64,000 nucleotides of DNA from Maniola hyperantus (lineage: Eukaryota; Arthropoda; Insecta; Lepidoptera; Nymphalidae). Within the stretch, counting starts at the first letter, position 1; each line of letters starts with the position of its first letter. The position numbers were made by a program, and so were the translations under genes. Positions 54,705 to 64,000 of the stretch are shown one piece after another. The notes under the pieces are model-generated. The model saw only the letters and a program-made list of their open reading frames with translations, ran no database searches and had not been told where the DNA came from. The stretch lies in NCBI RefSeq assembly GCF_902806685.2, contig NC_048542.1:7858533-7922532 (forward strand). Direction: 5' to 3'.

Positions 54705-57664
54705 TGATAATATAATACAAATAACTGGTCAAATGCAAAGTGCGTGTCACTATTATTTCGAGTATAAGGTAAGGTTCTTACTGCAACCAAATCAGAAACA
54801 AGAATTATTAGAAACAAAGTTATGTCTTGTGTAAAAAACATACAGCTATCATAAAAGTCGTGATGATTACGATTATAATTTCATGCTATGGTAATAATAA
54901 ACTAGAATTACTCAGATTTTGCAACATAGAAATATTAGAAACTGATAAAATATTAAATATTCAACTCGTATAACGGTATTTTTACTGAAAAACTGTTTAA
55001 AGAAATCACATAAAGAATGATTTTTGCTAATATGATTTTATTAATTGTCAATGATGGGATGTCGCTTTTCGCCTTTTTTTTAAAACTTAATCATTGTGAC
55101 TTTCGCGCTCTGTTATAGGTGACCTTTTCTGGAAGGTTTTCTCGTGTGGAAGGCCTTTACTTAATGAAGGCAAATCGGGAAAGCTGCAAACAAACCTCGT
55201 TCCCAAACGAGTTTAACAGGATTCTTAGTTTTTCTTACACCTTATAGCCATACATATCCATATATGGCCTTTGATCATGTAACAGTTTTAAATCAGAAGA
55301 CCTTGATCATAGACCAAATGAGGATTCTAGATCTTTTTATATATAGCTTAAAACTAGTGACAACCTGAAAGTTTATTTTAAAATTATTATGTATTCTGCC
55401 TGTGGGTTATTCTGATTCGGAAAAATTAGAATCGTTCCTTGATTAGGTTCTACCTTCATAAAAATCATAGGTATAAAAATATTTCTTAATACTTTCAAAC
55501 AAAAAGTCTGAGCTTCACACTGGCCTTTGTTCAACAAATAATCACAATACATAATATTATTATAAATTATAATGGAATTGAATGGAATAATTACAAAATA
55601 GACTAAAGGAAGTCGACAAGCGCAGTGAGTTGTGACGTCTAACACAATAGGGAGTTCTTATGACAGCCATTTAAAATTATTGTACCGCTATGTATTTGAG
55701 AAGTAGGATATATGTATATGCAGTTTTACAATTATTTACAAAATAGAGAATGTAGTTTTATGCAAAGCCAGAGTAAGGAGTAAGTCTTCACAGTTATAGC
55801 AATCCTGCAATTTTAGTTTCCAAAGCGCAGTGCATGAGACTATTTCCCGTGCCTATTGAAAAAGTATGAATAGCTCTACGTTGCAGACAAGCGTATTTCA
55901 CCTTAGACTTTAAAATGACTATTCACCACCAAGTAAGTCTATAGTCGAGTGCTCGTCTCAACATCATAGTTTTTTGTTTTGGGAGTTTTTATTTAGGATG
56001 TTGCTCTCTACGATATAATCCACGCAATGTCAGTATCCATCAAATACTTCTGTATCCATACAGTCTTTTTTTGCAAAAGATTATTACGAAAACGGACATG
56101 GCACAAGGTAGACAATTTCGAATAAAAATTGCAGATTATCCCAATAATGAAAAATAGTAATGACATTTGGTTAAACGGTTAGTGATAATACTGATAATTG
56201 ATAAAATATGCCTACTAATTCTTATTGTAAGTAATAGTCATACTACCGTTCGATGAACCTTTAAGAAAATTTCAATTTGACTTTCAAGTGAATATTTTTT
56301 TGATTTTATCTTTCTAACAGGTAAGTAGGTATCTTTGTGCCTACGTCAGCACATTGTGATTGATAACGATTATTTATTGTTAAATCGACTCATTATTACC
56401 ATTATCGGCGCCAGGAGATCCGGTTCAGAGATCAATGCCTAATCAGTAATCACGATCAGTTATCAAACATTATAAATGCGATATATTATGTAGTTTTATA
56501 TACCTATTACCTACCTATATTTATTAGGGTAGGCAAAGTACTACTCTACAAATTATCAGTTGAATTTTATTTTGATATTTTTGTTCATTGTTGTAAATAA
56601 TTATTATATATAAGATACTCGTACATTTGAGGGAACATTTTCTTACATTGTTTTTCTACTTATAAATTTAACAATTTGCGTTCTTGTTTGCTAATAAAGC
56701 TCACCGACTACCTATTTCGACAATAATTTATTATCATCCATTGAATTATATAGGTACCTATATATCATGGTCCGGCCAATTTACACTAATCCTTTATAAA
56801 TTATATACCTCCATCCTCAGAATACAGGAGCCTCGAGTCGAAATAATACGAGTGTAGTACGGAAGTCGGAACTGAGTCTGCCTTGGCCGGTTTTACTGTA
56901 AAGTTATCACTTCTCATGTTATACGAGTTGGTAGATATCAAATGGTTCCTTCCTATGACCCTAGACCGCGGTAGTGCCCTTTTATCAATGACGCGGTGAC
57001 CCGGCGACGCGACATACTATGCTGCGTTGTTTCATAAGTAATTTGGTTATCGCTATCGCTTCGCTACATTGTATTAATAGATGTTGATAGTTACATTTAA
57101 AAAGTTTAGAAAAGTCATAGATCTTTTCAAAAGATGTTGAGGTAAAAGGTCCAACCAACCAACTAAGGTGTAACTTGACTTACTTAAGTGTTAAATAAAA
57201 CTTGAAAGTTTTTTATTGGTTCTTGATTTTTTTTTATCATGTAGGTACCTACTTATTTCATATTTAAATATCAAATGACATCGTAATTCGTAGCTAAGCT
57301 GGCACTCTCTTACTTTTGTTTTGAACCTTTTGAAATCACCACAGCACGCGTAGGGTTGCCATGGTCTCCAAAAGGAGGAGACAAGTCCTTCTTTTTCACA
57401 AACTATCTTCCCATCCTCCTTCATCTACGTACTGAATGTTCGCATTTTTTTTGAAAGGCACGCATGATGGGTAGTAGGTGTGTACCTACGACAACAACTG
57501 CTAGGCATGATTGTTAAATTTTCGTTTAAAAAAGTGTCAATCTGTGATAATAAACTAGGTAGTTCTGAAGCATAATATAATTATATCAAATAATAACATT
57601 AAAAAATCAACTAAATAAGTATGCTGTAAACAGTAAGCAAAGCAAGTAGGTAGGTAAGTACCTA
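54705..57664. other. No gene seen; minor repeat scraps
   Basis: AT-rich intergenic DNA. A scrap at 56815-56895 (GTAGTACGGAAG, CTTGGCCGGTTTTA) resembles the R1 end. At 57350-57425 GTAGGGTTGCCATGGTCTCC resembles a MITE edge, with a mirrored GGTGGCAACCCTA near 57921. Confidence 0.4.
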
Positions 57665-57842
57665 GTACGCGGCAGAAAATAATGTACATCGGCCTGTAGA
57701 ATGACATTTCGGCTTTGTAGAGCGTTCTCTCTGTCACTCATATTTATGTGACAATTTGTCGATCTCAACGACAGAGAGTGCTCTACAAAATCGCTATCTC
57801 TTTCTAAAGGTCGATGTACATTATTTTCTGCCGCGTACTGTA
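57665..57842. mobile_element. MITE family M1, best preserved
   Basis: TAGTACGCGGCAGAAAATAA / TTATTTTCTGCCGCGTACTG ends, more than 30 bp of terminal inverted repeat, then GTAGAGCGTTCTCTCTGTCA facing AGAGAGTGCTCTAC. Nearly the whole element folds on itself. Confidence 0.75.
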
Positions 57843-58222
57843 AGTAGGTACTTATTCTTTTTCTGAAATCCAACTCTTTTGAGAAGTAGCACAACTCTGC
57901 TCATTTCCATTTTTTCGATCTGGTGGCAACCCTAGGCTTAATTCGTTTCGTGACATTAGCATAATGAGCATTTTTTTATATAATGTAAGAGTGACCTAAA
58001 TATACTTACGCTAAATATAGGAACTCACACGCAAGTAAAACATGATTCGAGAGGAATTTATCCTTTTAAAAGTCAAGGAAGGATAAATAAAGGACAAAGT
58101 TGATATGATAATAATATGTATTATCAGTTGTTTAATGTTTTGGTAATTTTGGTTACATACCTACCTACCTACTTTAGAAACTGCAACATAGCCCTGAGCA
58201 CAACATTGGGGCCGATTCTCTA

Positions 58223-58353
58223 GTACACAATCTCTAAACTAAACTAAATTAACAGGTCTAAATCTAGTGCCATCCTTTTCCGCAAGCAACATTATGAAAG
58301 GGATAGCAATAGGTTTAGGCGTGACATTTTAGTTTAGTTTAGAGATTGTGTAC
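58223..58353. mobile_element. MITE M9 (GTACACAATCTCTAAACTAA ends)
   Basis: GTACACAATCTCTAAACTAA-ACTAAA at the left is exactly inverted at the right (TTTAGTTTAGTTTAGAGATTGTGTAC), with about 75 bp between. No coding content. Confidence 0.75.
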
Positions 58354-58499
58354 AATGGAACTAGCCACAATGTGTCGACGTTATCATAATGTTGTTTTCT
58401 TTCGGATCAATGTTAACAATTTTCAATATCCGTATGTTTATTTTCAATTCGATATATTGACGTAATCACACCCGTTACACTACTACAAGCGAATATTTC

Positions 58500-58795
58500 T
58501 AGGGTTCCGTACCCCAAGGGTGCCATAGAGGCCTTATTACTAAGCCTCCGCTGTCCATGCATCTATCTGTTTGTCAGCGGGCTGTATCTCATGAACCGTT
58601 CCTAAAAGGTAGAGACTGTTGAAATTTTCGCAGAGTGTGTATTTCTGTTGCTGCTACAAATAAAATAGTACCTACTTAATACAAATATAAAAATGGCCAC
58701 CATGCAAATTTAATTTTTTTTAAGTACATAGTGTCATATCTTGTACCTGCCTACGGGGGTACGTAACCCTTCTTGTGCGAGTCCGACTCGCACTT
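58500..58795 (-). repeat. Dispersed repeat R4, nearly full-length
   Basis: AGGGTTCCGTACCCCAAGGG start, GTATCTCATGAACCGTTCC, GAAATTTTCGCAGAGTGTGT, end GCGAGTCCGACTCGCACTTG. R1 and R4 share both ends (GGGTTCCGTA and CGAGTCCGACTCGCACTTGG) but not their middles. Confidence 0.6.
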
Positions 58796-60437
58796 GAATT
58801 GTTGTTTTAAATATTTTTTAAATCTAGTTTATGTGACTGCTGCGCCCACGATGCGGCTACCTACAGGAATAAAAGGTAGGTAGGTAGGTGCTGAAAGCTG
58901 TATTTTCAAAAACAATGTTGTCTTTAGTGCACCAAACAATAAATATAATATAAGAAGAGCAAAATTAATTTAGTCAACCAACCACAGAAAACTTAGTAAT
59001 AAGCTAAGCTACATCCTAACTCCGTGCAACCCAATCACCAATCAAAAATTTTAGTGAACAGACATTAAGAGATAGAAGTTAATCATTCCACAAATTTTAT
59101 TATTAGTTATTTAATGATTACTTAGTACTTACTTATATAATAAATAAATATATATAATTTCTATAATAATTATATATTTGACGATGAAAAACGTTAACGT
59201 AGGAATAAACTCACAGAGTCCGAGGTTCAAGATTTCAAAGTAAGCCAAGGTCCGGCATTAGCTGCTGTAAGTCACGTAGAAGCTAAATTATTTATATAAT
59301 ATAATAAGAAACTAGGTTTTATAAATAAACAAGTATATTTGTATATTGAATATATGTATATTTCATGTAATTTTCTGTGGACCTGTGTGAATTTGTTGTA
59401 AATTTATTTTATTAGTTATAAGAATAAACACCTAAAAATTAATTAAATTTTAAGAGCATTAAGTTATGCAATATTAAGTAAATATAATATAAAGTATATT
59501 TAACAAAGTACCAGAGTTCCGATAAGATTATATTTTTACTAATAAGAATATAAAAATAGTTCTGTACCGCGGAGTACAAATTTTCTACTTCATGTTCTGT
59601 ACACTGTATAACAAAGATTTAGCTGGACCAGTGTCATATTGGTAAAGAAGAATGTACTATAAACTGGACTTGTCACTCAAGATGCAAGTAAAATCACAGT
59701 TACGCCAGAGGCATCGGAGACTACCAAAGAGACTACACATTGATTGATAGCCTTGCCTCTTACGTTTTTAGCTTTCGAAAGTTATTTTACAAATGTCGAA
59801 AGAGAAAGTGTAAGGATTTATTCTGAAACAGAAGTTTTTCTTCTCACTACTTTACATGAGATAAATCTGCCGTTTATCATTACGTGAGCATAGGCCACAG
59901 ACCAAAACCTCTAAAATAAACCTGCCTATAATGAACACATAAAGGCGAAGTCAAAACCTGTTCATAACCAACTTGCAAAATGTTTCTTTTGTTGACTAGG
60001 TATTATTATTACAGAAATTCACCTCCACCAGCACAGAGAACCAAAATAGCGATTTACTTGTAAAGATAGATTAATGTACGTTAGTTTTGAAACGCATTGG
60101 TCATCAAATAAAAAAGTTCTCTTTCTTTTCTTTCTTTCAATAGTCAGGTAGGTACGTATTAGTCATAGGTACGTACTTATTATCTTTTCATCGTATAAAT
60201 AATGGTATATTTTTGCCTAAATAATTGTTGAAATATGTATACTTATAGCGTTCTGTTTAACGACTCTAACATATTTTTTGATCAATGTAATGAATTTAGT
60301 ACGAATGGTTAAAAATACGCATAGTCATTCTAAAAAATATATGGCCATGTAATGTGACGTCAGGGTACAGAGTCCGCGGTTCTAATTGGACTGCTCGGAC
60401 AAACCGTTTGGGCAATCATCGAGGCTAAGCTAACAAA
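58796..60437. other. No gene seen
   Basis: Very AT-rich (59090-59560 especially) with no long frame; nothing recognised. Confidence 0.45.
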
Positions 60438-60439
60438 AC

Positions 60440-60500
60440 AAAAAACTGGTCAAGTGCGAGTCGGACTCGCACGCGCTGGGTTCCGTAGCATCGTACAAGA
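60440..60500 (+). repeat. R4/R1 terminal fragment
   Basis: ACTGGTCAAGTGCGAGTCGG-ACTCGCAC then GGGTTCCGTAGCATCGTAC. Confidence 0.5.
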
Positions 60501-60838
60501 AATCTCAAACCAGTATACTAATTAATAAAGATTTTTCGGTCCAAGCTCTACATAGAGATAGTATACATAGAGGTAACCATAACGTGTTGCCGCTCTTGTA
60601 CATCTATGTGTCAAAGAGGTATTGTTATCTCCGTCTTTTTCAGGGAACCTCCATTCGTGTAAAAGCGATAGCTCATATAAGTCTGGCAACGTCGCTCTAT
60701 CGGTGAAAATAGTGACCAGTATAGTTGACAGGAGCCCCCTTAAGCAGACAAAACATTGGGGTTTGATGCAATATTTATTAAAAATATTTAAAAAGCACAT
60801 AAGGCTGGCTCAAAAGTAAGCTTAAAAGTGAAAACAAA

Positions 60839-61372
60839 ATGTGTGACGGTGTGTTTTTTACCTCCAGATCTACGGAAGGAGGCGTAAAAGCTCCAGAATT
60901 GTATTTTCATGGGTAAGTCTTTAATAATTATTTCATCGCTATCAACCGCGATTTTTACTCCGAAAATCGCTGAAAATTAAAGATTTGCATATTATAAGTG
61001 TAATCATCTCGTGACAAAGTAACAAAATCAAGTTTCATAGCGTAATTTAATATTTATTTAATGCATTCTTTTAGGCCTCATTTGTAGTGATGTGTGTACA
61101 TACTTTATCGATAAAATCAAATTTATCGTTCTAATAATATTTGCATACTTTTGTAGATTTCCAAAATGTCCTGAAATTAGAAATGCGTGGATCAGGGCCA
61201 TAAAACGAAAAAACTGGGAGCCAAAGAAATATTCTCGCCTATGTTCAAAACATTTCGAAAATCCTATTAACTATATTTTTGGTTTAAAATAAAGAAATTA
61301 GAATTAGATGCAGTACCAGTACATTTGAAGGATATCCTAAATAGTTCGGTACTATCAACCAGTATGTACTAA
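60839..61372 (+). pseudogene. THAP-domain gene fragment, two exons, frameshifted
   Basis: Exon 1 (60839-60912) reads MCDGVFFTSRSTEGGVKA.. and stops at a GTAAGT donor. Exon 2 (from 61157, acceptor TTTTGTAG) gives FPKCPEIRNAWIRAIKRK, NWEPKKYSRLCSKHFE and is stopped at 61290-61292. One frame over, the text continues KKLELDAVPVHLK, the AVP box that closes THAP domains, to a stop at 61370-61372. The domain is therefore complete except for one indel near 61284-61296. The expected second Cys of the first zinc pair is not in frame (Phe is there). The intron sits at the same codon position as in the 8168-7455 locus (phase 2, just before F-P). A possible extra exon at 61625-61734 is open (VIKKLKPRQELANSETK) but unproven. 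Confidence 0.7.
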
Positions 61373-62024
61373 GCACTTTCAAATTGTATATAGGTAGCCG
61401 GTAGTAGGTGTCTACTACTAGATAAGTAGCACATTGCAATTTTCTTGATTTGACCATAGTTAAACAAAAAGAGATCAACTATTAATTTTCAGTTTTGAGG
61501 AAGTAAATTATTTCTTATGTTTTACAGTTTTTTTTTTAATTTTAGTTAAAAATGCAAAAATCGCTATGACGATCATAAGGATTTTTGCATTTTTAAAAGC
61601 ATGACAAATAAAATTTTATTTCAGGTTATAAAGAAACTAAAACCACGTCAAGAGCTGGCTAATAGTGAAACCAAAACGAGTCGAACTTTATTTACCTTAG
61701 AAGCCTTGGGTCTGCTGATTGTGAATAGATACTAGGCTACCAATGGTTGGCTGCCAGGTAGGTATAAACTTTGTAACAACTTATCACTAATCCAACTCCA
61801 CAATGTCATGTTGCAAGAGTAGGTAAGTAGGTAGTTAGGTAAAGACTGTTATTGAGGATAATTTTTTATTCAATTATAAACATTTAGAAGTTCTTACTTT
61901 TGAATCGTCAAATGCATCTATTTTTGGTCAGTAATAAGGAAAATAGAACTTACCAGGGCCTCTGTAGTTCATCGTGAGTCTTATAGCTTTTTAATTTTAT
62001 TACTTGTTTTTTTAACAGATTGTA

Positions 62025-62115
62025 AAGAGAGCCGCAGGGAGTCGGATGGTGTTGGTGCTAGACCGTGGCGTGTGGAAATCCTATCCTAGAGAGTATTGAG
62101 CAGTATATATGCCAG
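62025..62115 (+). mobile_element. RTE LINE 3' tail fragment
   Basis: AGAGCCGCAGGGAGTCGG, GACCGTGGCGTGTGGAAATC and CTAGAGAGTATTGAGCAGT correspond to the complement of the tail in 37856-38131. Confidence 0.55.
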
Positions 62116-62296
62116 CTGATCTCAACTTAGATTTGATTTATTTCACGTATAAAGACGATCCTAAAACAAGTCACATTTCTTATCTTCCTACATTTGAAGC
62201 GGTGGGAAGTTGAACCAACAAACTGTTTGCCTATCTTCTTTTTACTCAATAAATTGATTTGAATTAATTAAAATGTGTTTCGTTTTATACTAAGTA

Positions 62297-62406
62297 CTAG
62301 CTGATGCCCTGCGACTTCGTCCTTTCTATATCTATGCCAAAAATCAAGTCGATTGGTTGTTTAGTTAGGGCGTGAAGGAAGGACAAACACACTTTCGCAT
62401 TTATAA
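62297..62406 (-). mobile_element. Helitron, internally deleted
   Basis: Complement ends GACGAAGTCGCAGGGCATCA-G-CTAG (62297-62300). The middle is deleted and the 5' part (TTTATAAATGCGAAAGTGTG) follows after about 80 bp. Confidence 0.6.
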
Positions 62407-62689
62407 ATAAATAATATTCGAAGAGATTTACTTTTTTTTAATGAATGTGTTCCGTAATCTGAACATAGAGAATTAATTTAGCTGTAATATCGATATTCGA
62501 TATCCTTAAAAAATTCGTCGTCCCAACCGTAGATGGGAGCACACAGTGACAAGATGACGCACGCACACATAAAATGATTGACACGCATTTGGAGCTTAGT
62601 ATCCATCCAGGTAACCATTCATCTAAGAAGCTCTACAACACTTTAATGACAGACAGCGCCATCTTGTCACACTAACTTTTTGTGGGGTA

Positions 62690-62872
62690 ACCATAAATTC
62701 ACGGTTTTCGGATTTTTCCTTTACTTGTGCTTTAAGACATTCCTTAGGCCAATGACTTCTGTGTAGTCATTAGCTTAGGCTTTGATTCTCCCGAATTGAC
62801 AGACACGACAGACAGACAACGAAGTGATCCTAAAGGGTTCCTTTTTTCCTTTTGATGTACAATTACGGAACC
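62690..62872 (-). repeat. R1 fragment
   Basis: Complement of R1: ACCATAAATTCACGGTTTTC, GGATTTTTCCTTTACTTGTG, GACAGACAACGAAGTGATCC, then GGGTTCCTTTTTTCCTTTTG. Confidence 0.55.
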
Positions 62873-64000
62873 ATAAAATATCGATAAATAATCAACATGT
62901 TTGGTATAAGTAACACAGTGTGAATATTATAGGGTCCAAACTCCAAACACCTTAGAGGCTGTATGTTCAAATGAAGCATAAAAGTAGATATTACTTTATC
63001 TTGCAAGTTCTAACTGAAACCGTAAAGCCTCAAGCCAAGCGGCAATACAATCTGCTAACATACCTACAAGATAATCCCTGTTTGGATGATTCGGATTTCG
63101 GAGTTGGATTGGATTGGATATGGTGCCGGAAAGAAAGATTGTCATTTAATAACAATTGAGGATTAGTGGAATAACCCCCAATGAGATTATAAACTGTCGA
63201 CAAATTGTGCATTTAAATTAACTAGCAGTTTTTATGTTGACGTTACATATTGGGAAATAACTACCTACCTACTATTAACTACCTATTTTCTTGCAACTAG
63301 GTATAATTTTTTGTGACCATAGCACAAAATTAAGGTTGTTTAAGTTGCAAAAAATATGGAATAGGATACCTAGGTATATTTATTGTTTACCTGTATTTTT
63401 TAAGAAATTGCGCAATAAACCTACCAAGTTAATTAGGTACTTTTACAGTTCATTACCAAGAATGATTGCGAAGAAAAGAATGCAATGCAAAAATCACATA
63501 AGTAATACAAATAACAGGCACGTCACCATTGACTTATATATTACTTCGTATGGACAGGGCTATTGAACAAACAAAATGGCACCGACTCAGTGGTGCTTTA
63601 GCACCAATGCAACCTCAGTGACGTCTGGATTTCAAACGGGTCGTACATTAGTATCGAGAGGTAGCGCTGATTTATTTGGTTCCAAAACTGTGAAAAATTT
63701 TGTTCGCTTGGCCATAATATCTTATCATTTATATCGATGCACGTCACTAGATTGTATAAAAATGGATTAAGTAAATAAGTAGGTACTTAAGTCCTAATAA
63801 TCAATCTAATGAGACAATAAAAATTAACTATAAAGTACTTAATTAAATATAATACAATCAAATTAATTGAACATTTATTTTACTTAATATAATAACAAAT
63901 CGATTGACACCTCATTTAAGACTCCTCAAAATCAGCCCAGTAGTTTAGCCGCTACAGTGGAATACACATAAATACAAACCTACATACATACATAGACTGC
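62873..64000. other. No recognised gene; weak coding-like frame at 63006-63159
   Basis: A plus-strand frame (LTETVKPQAKRQYNLLTY.. to RKERLSFNNN-stop, 63007-63159) follows a pyrimidine-rich CTTGCAAG and could be a terminal exon, but it matches nothing I know. Longer frames at 63291-63566 and 63576-63770 have no recognisable domains. Confidence 0.25.

Noticed and set aside
55070..55210. Possible upstream exon ending at a GTCACC donor (minus strand)
   Set aside because: The frame has a stop just upstream and no Met, and it does not resemble the family's N-terminus.
57191..57424. 77-codon minus frame with VCEKEG at its start, as the missing first exon of the FERM-RING gene
   Set aside because: The match is four residues by chance, the length and context are wrong, and the region resembles a MITE edge (GGGTTGCCATGG).

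Overview
The window looks like nuclear DNA of a moth or butterfly (Lepidoptera). It is AT-rich, genes are split by short and long GT-AG introns, and it is saturated with dispersed repeats typical of that order: non-autonomous Helitrons whose 3' ends carry a CGCGGACGAAGTCGCG-type hairpin followed by CTAG, tRNA-derived SINEs, RTE-type LINE pieces, foldback/MITE elements, and the short motif GTAGGTACCTAC. No genus can be named from this sequence alone.

One conserved protein gene stands out. On the minus strand, six exons between 44271 and 33874 join in frame, with consensus splice sites, into a FERM-domain protein ending in a C-terminal RING finger. This is the MYLIP/IDOL family (Dnr1 in Drosophila), a membrane-associated E3 ubiquitin ligase. 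The first coding exon (about 30 residues in relatives) was not found; it lies to the right of 44271 or beyond the window. The introns are packed with Helitrons, SINEs, an RTE insertion with a clear target-site duplication, and MITEs, but all six exons are intact.

Two separate loci encode THAP zinc-finger domains, each split by one intron at the same place: minus strand 8168-7455 and plus strand 60839-61372. Each is broken by about one single-base indel, so they are called pseudogenes or error-bearing gene fragments. A frameshifted RTE reverse-transcriptase fragment lies at 31251-31745 (minus).

Layout. 0-12 kb: repeats, a THAP pseudogene, and a near-perfect 127-bp inverted repeat at 10441-10763. 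12-33 kb: MITE-, SINE- and Helitron-rich DNA, including two Helitrons joined exactly head to tail (22922-23349), a pogo/Tigger-like element with TA duplications (25929-26517) and the RT fragment. 33.9-44.3 kb: the FERM-RING gene. 44.3-64 kb: mainly intergenic or 5' intron DNA with a strand-skewed, possibly transcribed stretch (46550-47560), small unassigned open frames, more MITEs, and the second THAP locus. I saw no CRISPR array, rRNA, canonical tRNA gene or bacterial-type operon. I found no new multi-gene system that the sequence supports; the more unusual signals are the Helitron tandem structures, the long inverted repeats and the disrupted THAP loci.
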